From assembly GCF_002119765.1 (NCBI RefSeq), contig NZ_CP021112.1, forward strand, positions 3,962,501 to 4,026,500: 64,000 nt of DNA, in the 5' to 3' direction. Below are positions 36,023-45,570 of this stretch, one piece after another (within the stretch, counting starts at the first letter, position 1; every line of letters begins with the position of its first letter). Source of the stretch: Pseudorhodoplanes sinuspersici (lineage in GTDB: Bacteria > Pseudomonadota > Alphaproteobacteria > Rhizobiales > Xanthobacteraceae). The notes beneath the pieces were generated by a model. It was not told the DNA's origin, made no database searches, and worked only from the letters and a program-made list of their open reading frames with translations. A program made the translations under genes and the position numbers.

Positions 36023-37651
36023 ATGCGCTTCAAGAATTTGGAGAGTTACAGGATCGGCGGGGTCGGCAGCGACATGCAGCTTGGAATTCCCCTGCCGAAA
36101 ACGCCGGACGGCCGTGTCTATCGGTACTCACCGAACGAAAATGCGCATCCGCGACTTTTTCTGCTTGGCGACCGGGTGGAAGGCTTCGCTCTCCCGGAAA
36201 CCATGAGCGCGCGTATGTCCCATATGCCGGGAACGCCCGGCACAATCTGTCCGTATAGCGGCACATTGGATGAAGACGATGCCTTCACACATCCGGACGA
36301 CGTAGCGGCAGCGCAGGAAGTGGTCGCGCACGCCGCTGCGGCCGACGTCGCTGAGGCCTTTCATGGCATGTTCGCCGATCTTGGGCGCAAATTCGCCGGG
36401 AATAAGTTCGTCAAGATCAAGCCGGGTCCGCAGCCGCATCCGAAACCTCGACCCCGTTTCGCGCGCCGCGATTTGCTGCGCGAGTTGGTATGTGACGAAT
36501 GCGGCCGCGATTACGGGGTCTTTGCGATCTCGCTGTTCTGCCCGGATTGCGGAGCGCCGAACATCCATCTGCATTTCGCCCGCGAGGCGATGCTCGTGCG
36601 GGAGCAAGTGGAGATGGCCGGCAAGCTGGGTGCAGAGCAGGGGGAACTGGCTTACCGGCTGCTCGGCAATGCGCATGAGGATGTCCTGACCGCATTCGAG
36701 GCAACTCTCAAAACCGTCTATCTCTACAAGCTCACGACGCGGCCCGCAGACGCGCCCGAGGTGAAGCCAGTCGGAAATGCTTTCCAGAACATCGAGCGGG
36801 GCCGGAAGCGTTTCGCCGAATTCGGCTTCGATCCATTCGGAAGCCTGAGTGTTGATGCGCTTGCTGTGCTCACGCTGAATATCCAGAAGCGTCATGTCAT
36901 TGGGCATAATCTCGGGATTGCCGATGCGATGTTCACCGAGCACGCGGCTGATGCGCGCCTTGGCGAAACGGTGCCCTTGGTTGGCGAGGACATTCTTCAG
37001 TTCGCGGACATCTGCAAAATGACCGTCGACCACATCGATGCGTGGCTTGCGAGCGGCGCGCTGCCTCCAAGCCGCGATGTGCCGCCTGTAAAGCCGATTA
37101 TCGCGCCTCCAGCGAAGGAGCCGGCGACATTGAGGGTCGGAAAATTAGGCAAGCTGGCCGTACGCATTGCACTATGGGTTGCGGAACGATCAGAAAAAGG
37201 CCTCGGTGATTTCATCGCCGAAGAGGAACTGACGAAGGCCTTTCCGGATTCCAGCATGGACGAGTTGGCGTTCGCCGTGGCCGAGCTTGCGAAGGACGGT
37301 TATCTGCGGACGAGCGCCGTAATCTCCAAACGCATTCTACGGATACGCGTCGCCGCCGAGCTGTTCATCACTTTCGATCCGCATGCGATAAAGACTGACC
37401 CGGCGTCGGATGTGGTTACGCTCGTGGACTTGGCGCTTGCCAGGAGCAACACGGTAGGCGTCGAAGAATTGCATGCAGCGACGGGATGGCCGCTTAGACG
37501 CTTCAATCCGGCCTTTGCTTATATGGTCTCGCAGATCGACGGACGGCGCGTTCTCGCCGGCGGGACCAATGATTATCCGGCTCGCGGCTTTTTTTTGATG
37601 GATGAGGATCGGGTTGATCTCAAGCGTTTTGCCGATCGCCTGAGGGGCTGA
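36023..37651 (+). CDS. Unknown protein with a zinc ribbon and a C-terminal winged-helix-like region
   Basis: This 542-residue protein is not recognised as a named family. Two cysteine pairs, CDECGRDYGVF and FCPDCG, form a CxxC-x12-CxxC zinc ribbon near residues 158-180, preceded by a third possible metal site CPYSG near 76. The last 180 residues (ELAFAVAELAKDGYLRTSAV and so on) look like a winged-helix or similar small DNA-binding fold. It sits between the nuclease-helicase gene (89-base gap) and the Wadjet operon, from which it is separated by a hairpin terminator, so it probably belongs with the upstream genes. Confidence 0.6.
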   Translation: MRFKNLESYRIGGVGSDMQLGIPLPKTPDGRVYRYSPNENAHPRLFLLGDRVEGFALPETMSARMSHMPGTPGTICPYSGTLDEDDAFTHPDDVAAAQEVVAHAAAADVAEAFHGMFADLGRKFAGNKFVKIKPGPQPHPKPRPRFARRDLLRELVCDECGRDYGVFAISLFCPDCGAPNIHLHFAREAMLVREQVEMAGKLGAEQGELAYRLLGNAHEDVLTAFEATLKTVYLYKLTTRPADAPEVKPVGNAFQNIERGRKRFAEFGFDPFGSLSVDALAVLTLNIQKRHVIGHNLGIADAMFTEHAADARLGETVPLVGEDILQFADICKMTVDHIDAWLASGALPPSRDVPPVKPIIAPPAKEPATLRVGKLGKLAVRIALWVAERSEKGLGDFIAEEELTKAFPDSSMDELAFAVAELAKDGYLRTSAVISKRILRIRVAAELFITFDPHAIKTDPASDVVTLVDLALARSNTVGVEELHAATGWPLRRFNPAFAYMVSQIDGRRVLAGGTNDYPARGFFLMDEDRVDLKRFADRLRG

Positions 37652-37692
37652 GACCCGTCCAGAGGAGGGGCGCATTGCGTCGTCCGGAGGGG

Positions 37693-37718
37693 AACGGCCG
37701 CCACGGCTGGCGGCCGTT
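37693..37718 (+). terminator. Rho-independent-like terminator hairpin before jetA
   Basis: AACGGCCGCCA and TGGCGGCCGTT form a perfect 11-base stem around a CGGC loop. The hairpin lies 41 bases after the stop codon of the upstream gene and 180 bases before jetA. A T-rich stretch (GGGTTTGCATTTGTT) follows, though not a clean T-run. It separates the three upstream genes from the Wadjet unit. Confidence 0.75.
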
Positions 37719-37898
37719 GGGTTTGCATTTGTTCTCTAATTGTTCCATACTTTGGGTTCCGGGACAAGCCAGAGCTCCTGATTTGGTGCGGGTAGACCCC
37801 GCCTCAATCTTGGTGTGTGCTCACCAGGGGAAAAGCGCATCAAAAGTTGCACTCCGTAATGCCTGCAGGGGCGATCCACAGACAAATCGAATGCGTCC

Positions 37899-39350
37899 AT
37901 GTCCGACCAGCGTTTCATTTCCGCCGATGCTGCGCCGCGCCTGACCAGCCATCTGCGAGCTCTGTCCTTGATTGCGCCCCTGCAGCGGGCCGAAGACAAC
38001 AAAGGAATGCTGCACGTCTCCGCCAAGACGGCGGAGCGCGTGGACATGCGCTATCTGGCTCTTGCCGCCATCGAATTGCTGATCGACCGAATGGGCGCCG
38101 GCGGAACGGCGGGCCGCGCAGAGCTGATTGAATATCTTGCGGATTTGGCACGGCTTCAGTCGCGAAATCTCTCTGACCCGGATGCGACCGCGCTGGCAGA
38201 GCATGTGTTCGACGGCTTGACCAACGCTCGCGACCGCCGCGCGCGCTTCAAGGTCCGTCTGTTCGATCCAGATCAGCCTGAGGGGGTCTTTTTCGAATTC
38301 GCATTGCTGCGAGCGGAGCCGCTCCCGGACGGGACGGTGGGTTACCGGCTGACCCAGGAAGCGATTGAAATCCATCTCAGCTTGCTGGCGCACGATCCAC
38401 TCACAGCGACGCAGGTCAGCGAGATCATCGTTGGAGAGTTTCTCAAGCGGGGACTCTACGATCATGCGGCGTCTGCGGCCGAACGGACGAGAACCAACAG
38501 TATTCGTCTTGCCGAAGCGATCCGGCTGCTTATGGCGGAAGCGCGCCGCGCCATCCTCAAGGTCATGTGGCATGAGGAGCTTGGCCCGAAGATGGAGGAG
38601 GCGCGCAGTCTGCTGGATGCGTCCATCATGCGCGAGGGCGCCATGCTGGCCCAATTGAGCGATACGGCGGCTGATGTAACGGATGAGACGGACCGCCGCC
38701 ATCTCTCGCGCATCCGCACGCTGCTGCTCGATGTGCAAACGCGTCACCGCAAGCTCATCGTCGTGGTGCAGAAGACGGCAGATGAATATTTGCACCTCCA
38801 GGCTGACACCCTCAAGCTGCGGCCCTTGGCGCGATTGCCCGATCTCGAAAATGAGATTCTCGATCCTTTGTTGCGGGCTCCGGCGAACTTCTTGATTGAG
38901 AATGCATCCGGTGTTTTTGGCGCGATTTCCGGAACGCTGCCGCCGCTTGTCCTCGACATCGCAGCCGCGGTTGCCGCATTCGAGCCGGATGTTGAAGAGG
39001 CGGGCGTCTTCGATCCGATCATTGAATTCGATGATCCTACCGTGGGGCTGGAATTGCCTTTCGACGAGGCAACCATCACGCGGGCTGAACAATTTGCACG
39101 CGCGACCATCCTCGCGACGGGAGCCATCACCCTCGGTGAGCTTTTATCGCGGGCGGCCTCGGATCGACCTGATGACGCAGCCTTTCAACGCTGTCTTTTT
39201 CTTATCCTGGAACAGGCGATCGATCCGCGCACGACAGACGTTGCCGGCGGCGCGTCGATTTTGAGCACGCGTTTCGATGCGGGGTTCGTTGAGGGCACCG
39301 ATGTGAGATTCTCGCGCGCCACGGGCGGAGGAGTTCATGCTTCCCAATGA
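37899..39350 (+). CDS. jetA: Wadjet JetA (kleisin-like) protein
   Basis: This 483-residue protein is the first of four overlapping genes in jetABCD order. Wadjet is an SMC-like complex that recognises and cleaves circular plasmid DNA; JetA is the kleisin subunit (MukF-like) bridging JetC heads. Here the assignment rests mainly on position and size, because kleisin sequences diverge. Long helical stretches with heptad-like pattern, such as EARSLLDASIMREGAMLAQL near residue 231, agree. Its stop overlaps jetB by 14 bases. Which Wadjet type it belongs to cannot be said from sequence alone, though it does not look like a typical DUF3375 type I JetA. Confidence 0.75.
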   Translation: MSDQRFISADAAPRLTSHLRALSLIAPLQRAEDNKGMLHVSAKTAERVDMRYLALAAIELLIDRMGAGGTAGRAELIEYLADLARLQSRNLSDPDATALAEHVFDGLTNARDRRARFKVRLFDPDQPEGVFFEFALLRAEPLPDGTVGYRLTQEAIEIHLSLLAHDPLTATQVSEIIVGEFLKRGLYDHAASAAERTRTNSIRLAEAIRLLMAEARRAILKVMWHEELGPKMEEARSLLDASIMREGAMLAQLSDTAADVTDETDRRHLSRIRTLLLDVQTRHRKLIVVVQKTADEYLHLQADTLKLRPLARLPDLENEILDPLLRAPANFLIENASGVFGAISGTLPPLVLDIAAAVAAFEPDVEEAGVFDPIIEFDDPTVGLELPFDEATITRAEQFARATILATGAITLGELLSRAASDRPDDAAFQRCLFLILEQAIDPRTTDVAGGASILSTRFDAGFVEGTDVRFSRATGGGVHASQ

Positions 39351-40062
39351 CGTGAAAGACGCCTCGAGACTTGTCGAATGGGGCTTGCATCCGCGTGCGC
39401 TGCCCGAAGCACATCCAGAATACCGCGATCTGGTCCGTCGTTGGATGGATGACGGAGGTTTCAAGGCCATTGTCGCTTCCGTCGCCGAAGGTCTGAAGCT
39501 GCGGGTGGTTGGTGTGAACGCGCGCACGGGCATTGTGCTGGGTACGGAAATGGAGTCCGTCTTCGCCTATACGATCTCGCGCTTCCGCCGGAACTTTTCA
39601 AATGACGACGCTGCGGTTGTGGCGCTCGTGTTGGTGGCTGCGTGCGCGACCTTTTATCCGGTACAAGATGCGCTCGACAGCGATGAGATCATGTCGCCTA
39701 GCGCGACATTGTCCGAGATCAGAGATCGTCTGACCAAGCTATGTCAGGCGTTGGAATCGCAGGATCGTACGGGCGATGCGGCAGCTGCACGCTGGCGAAA
39801 GGGCTGGCAATATATCCGGGCATTACCCGAGATCGTCGAGGATGCGCGACGGACGGCACGTAGCCACCTGCATGGCCTTGTCGGGCTGGTCCTCAATCAT
39901 CTTTTTGAAACGGGTTTCGTGGCGGTCGATGAGCGTCAAGACGGAAACCATCTTTACGTTGCCACGCCGCGTTTTCGGATGATGCTCGCAGAGCATGCCT
40001 CCGTGCCGCTTCTCGATCTGGCCCGCGGCGCCAGTGAGGCGAGGGAGAATGCTCATGCTTAA
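39337..40062 (+). CDS. jetB: Wadjet JetB (KITE, MukE-like) protein
   Basis: This 241-residue protein occupies the JetB position. In Wadjet complexes JetB is the winged-helix KITE subunit that binds the kleisin JetA. Small helical and winged-helix-like segments (GLVGLVLNHLFETGFVAVDE near residue 179) fit that role. It overlaps jetA by 14 bases and jetC by 8 bases, so it is translationally coupled on both sides. The family call is by context and is moderately sure. Confidence 0.75.
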   Translation: MLPNDVKDASRLVEWGLHPRALPEAHPEYRDLVRRWMDDGGFKAIVASVAEGLKLRVVGVNARTGIVLGTEMESVFAYTISRFRRNFSNDDAAVVALVLVAACATFYPVQDALDSDEIMSPSATLSEIRDRLTKLCQALESQDRTGDAAAARWRKGWQYIRALPEIVEDARRTARSHLHGLVGLVLNHLFETGFVAVDERQDGNHLYVATPRFRMMLAEHASVPLLDLARGASEARENAHA

Positions 40063-43000
40063 GATCAGTCGCGCATATCTGGACGCCTGCGGTTATGTCG
40101 ATGGCGTGTTTGAGGAGCTTCTGATCAAGCCGACAGACGCGACCGGTTCGGCACTGCATCACGTTATTCACGCGCCCAACGGCGTTGGAAAAACCACGAT
40201 CCTCGCGCTCCTGTTCAGCATCTTCGAGCCGGATCGTCGCAAGTTTCTGCGCACGGAAATCAACCGCCAGCACAGGATCGAGCATTATTTCATGCCGGGA
40301 CGCCTTGGCGTGGTCGCGCTTGAGCTGATCAAACCCGGCGTGAACAATAAACCGGTGCGTCATGTCATCGGCCAGGTATTTTGGCTCACGCCTGCTTCGA
40401 AGGGAGATGATGGAGAACCGGGACACCGGCGGTTCTTTGCATTCCAGGCCGACGCTGACGCCTCATTGGATACGTTGCCCTTTCGCGGGCTGTCGGGTGA
40501 CACGCCATTGCGCTCGCTCGATGACTTCACGCGTTGGGCGCGCGATATGCGCAGCAAGCCGACATTCTTTTCCACCGACTCGCTCACTGCATGGCGCAAG
40601 CATTTGACCTCCGAACTCGGGGTGGAGCTGAAAGTCATCGAAGTGCAACGCCGGTTCTGCGGCACAGAGGGCGGCATCGGTGCGGCATTTCTCGATTTCA
40701 AGTCCGAGCAACAATTTCTCGAAAAGATATTCGCTTTTATGATTCCGCCGGATGCCGCCGACAGTGTCGTGCAGGCGTTGGAGACGGGACTTACGAAAAT
40801 CCGCGGCCTGCCGCAGCGAAAGGACCAGCTTAAGGTTCTTACGCAGCTTGCAGATGGCTTCACGCCGTTCATTTCCGCCGCCGGAGCTCTGGAAGCCGCC
40901 GAAGCCGAGCGTGCCGACGACTTCAAGCGGCTCGGCCGTCTGTTTTCCCGCTTCAAGATCGATCAGACCAAGCTGGAAGTGGAATGGGAGATCGTCGGCG
41001 GAGAATTGGCTATCAAGGGGCAGGGTGTCGAAGACGCTCGCGCCCGCGAGCGCAAGCTCCAAGGAGAGGTTCTCTTTCTGGAGAAGGCTGCTGCCGACCG
41101 GCGATTTAGCGATGCCAAGGCGGCAGTAGAACGGGCAAAAGACAGCTCAGCAGCCGCAAGTCGCAGACTCCAAGCGGCGCGCGCCACTGATATCGGTCGC
41201 AAACTATCGTCGGCGCAAGGACAGCGAGAAGCCTTCGAGGCGGAGTTGGATCGCATCGATCGGGATCTTGCTCCTGACCGTGCACTCCTTGCGCGCGCCG
41301 GAGCGAATCTTCATGCCTTATTGGATCAGCTGGCTGCCGAGGCCGAGCGTGATGCCCATATCTACGAACAGCGGGCCCAAGAGGCAAATCAGCTGGCTGA
41401 AGCGCACGCCGAGGAGGATCGTGCGGCGAGCATTCGCGCACAGGAGTTGAAGGCCGAAGTCGAACGTCTCGCCGCACGGGTGGCGGAGCATGACCGCGAG
41501 CGCAAGGAGCTCGAGCGTCAGGGTGCCCTTCGCGCGGCAGAAAGTCCTGCTGCGGCGTTGGCGCGCATCGATAGCGAATTGAAGGTTCAAGGCGATGCCG
41601 TCGCCGATACCGAATTGCAAGACGAGCAGCGAGAAAAGGAAGCGCGCGATCTTGAAGGCCTCCGCACTGCGGCACTTGCGGATTCGCGCCGCTGCGCAGA
41701 GGAGGCTGCGCGTCTCGCAAAGCTCGGCGAGGCTGGCCGGACTTTGGAGCAGGCCATTCTTGCCAGCGAGGTACTTGCCGCAATACTGGCTGGCGAATCC
41801 AAAGACCCATATCGACCGGATTTGCCGGAGCGCGCGCGCGCCGCGCGGACGTTATCCGAAGAAGTGCACCGCAAGCTTGCGACCGAGCGCGAGGCGATCG
41901 CAGGCGAGCTTAGTTTTCTCGACGCTGAAGGCGTATCGTCCGTGCCGGCCGATGTCGCTGTGGTCGCCCAAGCCCTTAAGGAGGCCGGTATTGTCGATGC
42001 GCAGCCGGCAGAACACTATCTGGCGCAGTTCAAGCCGGATGCCGACGAAGCATTGGCGCTGTTGCGCGATGATCCGGCACGCTTTGGCGGCGTGTTCGTT
42101 GCGCGCCTTGACCGCAAGCGCCTGTCGACGCTCGCAAGTGATGGCCGTCTGAAACTCAAGGGCCCGGTGGTCGTCTCTGAAGCGACGCTGCAGACCACGG
42201 CCACGTCTGCCACGGATACGGGAATCGTCTTTGGCCCCTTCAGCGCGGCGCGCGTTAACAAACAGGCGGCTGCGGAAGAAAAGTCCCGGCTTGCGGATGC
42301 TTTGTCAGCCAAGGAAGCGGAGCTTGCGTCCTGTGTGGCACAGATCGAGGCGATTGGCACGCTCGTCGATCAACTCCGCGAGCTTCACAAGAACTATCGC
42401 GATGACCGCCCTGACGACATATTGCGCCGTTGCGAGCAGTTTAAGTCCGATAAGGAGCGCGCGGATCAGCAGGTCAAGGATGCCATTGCCCGGCAAAAGG
42501 CGATTGCGCAAGAGCGCGCGCAATTCCGCGACCGTCTGCATGAGCTTACCGATGGAATCAGCCGGCTGAAAATGGCGACACAGGCTGTCGATCAGTTCTT
42601 ACGTCGGTATGTTGATATCTCCGAAATGTCCGCGCGCATTCCGGTGGCAACTGCTGAACAGCAGCAACAGCAGGATGCCGCGCTGAAATCTCGCGGCGCT
42701 GCCGTGAAAGCGCGCGCGGCGGCGACCGATTCCGGGGGCCGTGCGGTGGCGCTTCGCGCCGATGCAAACGCACGCCGATCCGACAAGGCGCACTATCCGG
42801 AGACGGACGGTGCGGCCGCCGATCGAACGGGCACGTTTGACGATCTGCGCAGCCAATACAAAACGGCTGAACATGCCCTCGCCAGCAAGCGGGACGCGCA
42901 ACAGGCGACAGTTTCGCTCCAGCTCTCGGCAGTGAAAGAGAGCATTTTTAAATTTGAACAGGAATACGCGCAGGCCAGCGACGGATTAGGGCCGGCCGAT

Positions 43001-44401
43001 TTTGGGCCGTTTAGCGCTGTCGCCGATCTTGCGCGTGCAATCAAGGAAGCGGATCAGAATGACTTGGAATGCCGCGCGGCCGTCGTCCAGGCAGACGCGA
43101 CGCTAACGTCGGCTCAATCGGCGCTTGGTCCCGTCAGTGGGAAGATCGAGCGGGCTGAAAAGAAAAGCGGTCTAAAACCCATTCCGGTTCCGGAATTCGC
43201 GCAAGCGCCAGCCGAACTGTGCGCCAATGAAGCTGCGCTGCGTGAGCAACAGGGAGAGGCGCTTGAAATTGAAATTCGCAACATGGAACGCGAGCATTCG
43301 GGTTTGCGCACGCGCCATGCTGACATCAAAGGCAAGCTGACCGGCGTCCAAGCGCTTGCCAAGCGGGCTGAAGGGCACCTCCCCGAAGCGAGCCGGGACG
43401 AATTGCCAGACCTAAGCCTGAATCATGATGAGCTCGAGCCTGCGCTCGATCAGGTTATCAGCCGGATCGGAGAAACGCGTGCCACAATCAGCCGGCTAGA
43501 CGACGAGGCCGAAGCATGTTTCGAGCAAATTCGCCAACTGATTGAAAGCGAAAGCTTCCGCCGTCTTGAACCTCAAGTCGCCGATCACCTGCGCCGTTAC
43601 TCGCACCGCTCGGCGGGAGCGGAGCGCGAGACGCTTCAAGCACGTATCACCGAGCGCATCGGAATTGTCCGCAGCGAGATCGAAAATCAGATGCGGGACC
43701 AAAATGCGTGTCTGGAACAGCTTCGGCTCCATGTCATACACGCCGATGATCTCCTGCTGCGCGCTGCTCGCTGTTCGAAGATTCCGGACCACATTGCCTT
43801 CTACGGCGGCGAGCGCATTTTGAAGATCAAGCGGCGCCTGCGTGACGTGCCAGTCGAAATGGTACGCAACCAACTCTCGATCTGGTTGGACGAGCAGGTA
43901 CAGACCGGACGTGTTCCCTCAGATGGTGCCGTCCTGGCTGCCGAATTGCTGAATCGTGTACACGCCGGTCGTGCGCTTGAGATCGAAATTCTCAAGCCCA
44001 AGCGAGATGCAATCCAGCCGTATATGCGCGTGGACCGTATGGGTCTGTCAGGCGGTGAGGGCGTAACCGTTGCGATGATGCTCTATACGGTGATCCAGAA
44101 GCTGGCGATGGACGAGCGTACAGACGGAAAGAACGCAGCGTCGGGCGGCTTCTTGATGCTCGACAATACGTACGGCATGTCCAACATGATGGAGCACATT
44201 GTGTTGCAGAAAACGATGGCGGACCTACTGGACATTCAGCTGTTCGTGACGACGTGTAGCGAGGACAAGCACGTTCTCAACATGTTCCCCGCAATTACGC
44301 GTTTGGTGCAGGGCGAGCGCGTGCTGTTGGATGGCCAGCCGAAATACATCCGGGTGCGCTCCGGCGACTATCTCCTGAAGGGGGACGAGCGTGCCGCCTG
44401 A
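40055..44401 (+). CDS. jetC: Wadjet JetC, SMC/MukB-like ATPase
   Basis: This 1448-residue SMC-like motor has Walker A APNGVGKTTILAL (near residue 41), a long coiled-coil middle (about 280-1150, many Glu/Arg/Ala heptads), the ABC signature RMGLSGGEGVTVAMMLY (near 1327) and Walker B GGFLMLDNTYGMSNMMEHI (near 1365). The residue after the Walker B aspartate is Asn, where SMC ATPases normally have the catalytic Glu. Start ATG 40055 is preferred because GAGGGAG lies 7 bases upstream; ATG 40049 is too close to that site. It overlaps jetB by 8 bases and jetD by 11. It loops DNA for JetD to cut. Confidence 0.93.
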   Translation: MLKISRAYLDACGYVDGVFEELLIKPTDATGSALHHVIHAPNGVGKTTILALLFSIFEPDRRKFLRTEINRQHRIEHYFMPGRLGVVALELIKPGVNNKPVRHVIGQVFWLTPASKGDDGEPGHRRFFAFQADADASLDTLPFRGLSGDTPLRSLDDFTRWARDMRSKPTFFSTDSLTAWRKHLTSELGVELKVIEVQRRFCGTEGGIGAAFLDFKSEQQFLEKIFAFMIPPDAADSVVQALETGLTKIRGLPQRKDQLKVLTQLADGFTPFISAAGALEAAEAERADDFKRLGRLFSRFKIDQTKLEVEWEIVGGELAIKGQGVEDARARERKLQGEVLFLEKAAADRRFSDAKAAVERAKDSSAAASRRLQAARATDIGRKLSSAQGQREAFEAELDRIDRDLAPDRALLARAGANLHALLDQLAAEAERDAHIYEQRAQEANQLAEAHAEEDRAASIRAQELKAEVERLAARVAEHDRERKELERQGALRAAESPAAALARIDSELKVQGDAVADTELQDEQREKEARDLEGLRTAALADSRRCAEEAARLAKLGEAGRTLEQAILASEVLAAILAGESKDPYRPDLPERARAARTLSEEVHRKLATEREAIAGELSFLDAEGVSSVPADVAVVAQALKEAGIVDAQPAEHYLAQFKPDADEALALLRDDPARFGGVFVARLDRKRLSTLASDGRLKLKGPVVVSEATLQTTATSATDTGIVFGPFSAARVNKQAAAEEKSRLADALSAKEAELASCVAQIEAIGTLVDQLRELHKNYRDDRPDDILRRCEQFKSDKERADQQVKDAIARQKAIAQERAQFRDRLHELTDGISRLKMATQAVDQFLRRYVDISEMSARIPVATAEQQQQQDAALKSRGAAVKARAAATDSGGRAVALRADANARRSDKAHYPETDGAAADRTGTFDDLRSQYKTAEHALASKRDAQQATVSLQLSAVKESIFKFEQEYAQASDGLGPADFGPFSAVADLARAIKEADQNDLECRAAVVQADATLTSAQSALGPVSGKIERAEKKSGLKPIPVPEFAQAPAELCANEAALREQQGEALEIEIRNMEREHSGLRTRHADIKGKLTGVQALAKRAEGHLPEASRDELPDLSLNHDELEPALDQVISRIGETRATISRLDDEAEACFEQIRQLIESESFRRLEPQVADHLRRYSHRSAGAERETLQARITERIGIVRSEIENQMRDQNACLEQLRLHVIHADDLLLRAARCSKIPDHIAFYGGERILKIKRRLRDVPVEMVRNQLSIWLDEQVQTGRVPSDGAVLAAELLNRVHAGRALEIEILKPKRDAIQPYMRVDRMGLSGGEGVTVAMMLYTVIQKLAMDERTDGKNAASGGFLMLDNTYGMSNMMEHIVLQKTMADLLDIQLFVTTCSEDKHVLNMFPAITRLVQGERVLLDGQPKYIRVRSGDYLLKGDERAA

Positions 44402-45440
44402 GGCCGCGCGTCGCTTTGTACGCGCTCTCAAGAAAACGGGGCGAAGGCGTATCCCGTTAGACATGCTCCGCCGGGAATTCGCCTCGGCATGCCCCGAGCT
44501 TGCCGAGCAGCCGGATCGGCGCACCCGCTTGGCTGAGGTGCTCCTCAATGCCGCGGATACGGGAGAGATACTTCTTCCCAAGCAAAGACGAAGCTGGGAC
44601 CGCGCCGGCGGCGCGGCCCTGCCGGGATTTGTTATGCTCGCCGGGCAACGACAACCACGCCCACCCGTCGTTATCGCCGGCTATGCTTGGCATCCATTGC
44701 TTAGTTTTGCAGCAGGGGAGCGCAACCGGTTGCGGTTGGAATCGGCGAAGCGCATCAACGAGTGGCTCAAAAGTGATCCCGATTTGAGCCTCATCGTGCC
44801 GATCAAAGAACGCTCACTAGAAATTTTCGGCGACGAGAAGCGGCTCGATCACCTACGCGGCGGCACAACCAATCTCTTCGGGCAAGTCAGTCTCACTTCA
44901 CTTGGTTGTCGTCTATGCCCCATTCCTTTGCCGTTCGAAGCGGGACCCGCAACTGCGCGCGGCCAGCCGATCCTCATTGTTGAGAACAACGACACATGGG
45001 CCTCGTTCTCCGCCTGGAACCGCGGTGCGGGACGCTACGCCGCCGTCGCCTATGCCGGCGGCGGTCACGGCAAGAGTCTGGCCTACGATGAGATGTTTAT
45101 CGATGAGTTGATTAATCGTTTCCGGGCCGAAGGGCTTTTCTACTTTGGCGATCTCGACCCCGCGGGGCTGCGCATTGCGAGCCGAGCAGCGGAGCGCCGT
45201 GCTCAGCGCGGTGGGTTGCCGCTTGAGCCTGCTGCGTCTCTCTATGCGTGGCTTCTAAACCGAGGTGCGCGAACGGCCCTTCGCCCGAATGAAAGGGCTA
45301 CGCTAGCCGATCTCGCCTGGCTTCCGGAAGATCTGCGGGGCGCGGTCGAATCTCTATTCGCCGACGGACATCGAATCCCGCAAGAATCTCTAGGTACGCG
45401 TGTGCTCACCGCTGGCGAGAGTCCATTTCATCCACGTTGA
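44391..45440 (+). CDS. jetD: Wadjet JetD, TOPRIM nuclease subunit
   Basis: This 349-residue protein is the nuclease that cleaves plasmid DNA in the Wadjet complex, related to Spo11/topoisomerase VI-A. Its C-terminal TOPRIM domain shows PILIVENNDTWASF (metal-binding Glu near residue 197) and LFYFGDLDPAGLRIA (DxD near 252). The N-terminal half resembles the arm domain that contacts JetC. The start is GTG 44391 inside the jetC end (11-base overlap), which makes coupled translation likely. It completes a four-gene system, so the locus should be functional if JetC's ATPase is. Confidence 0.9.
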   Translation: MPPEAARRFVRALKKTGRRRIPLDMLRREFASACPELAEQPDRRTRLAEVLLNAADTGEILLPKQRRSWDRAGGAALPGFVMLAGQRQPRPPVVIAGYAWHPLLSFAAGERNRLRLESAKRINEWLKSDPDLSLIVPIKERSLEIFGDEKRLDHLRGGTTNLFGQVSLTSLGCRLCPIPLPFEAGPATARGQPILIVENNDTWASFSAWNRGAGRYAAVAYAGGGHGKSLAYDEMFIDELINRFRAEGLFYFGDLDPAGLRIASRAAERRAQRGGLPLEPAASLYAWLLNRGARTALRPNERATLADLAWLPEDLRGAVESLFADGHRIPQESLGTRVLTAGESPFHPR

Positions 45441-45570
45441 ACGCGTCTGCTTGCTTGACCTGCACATGACTTGAGACGGATACCGCCACAATCAGCCGCC
45501 TGATCAGACCGATAACAATCAGATCAACGGCAGGAAAGCGTACCGGTTTAGGCTACGCAGCCGTCTCCGC

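Noticed and set aside
45473-45567. 7-base inverted repeat GAGACGG/CCGTCTC between jetD and the E2-E1-JAB gene
   Set aside because: Arms are 81 bases apart and short; chance is likely and no terminator shape is formed.
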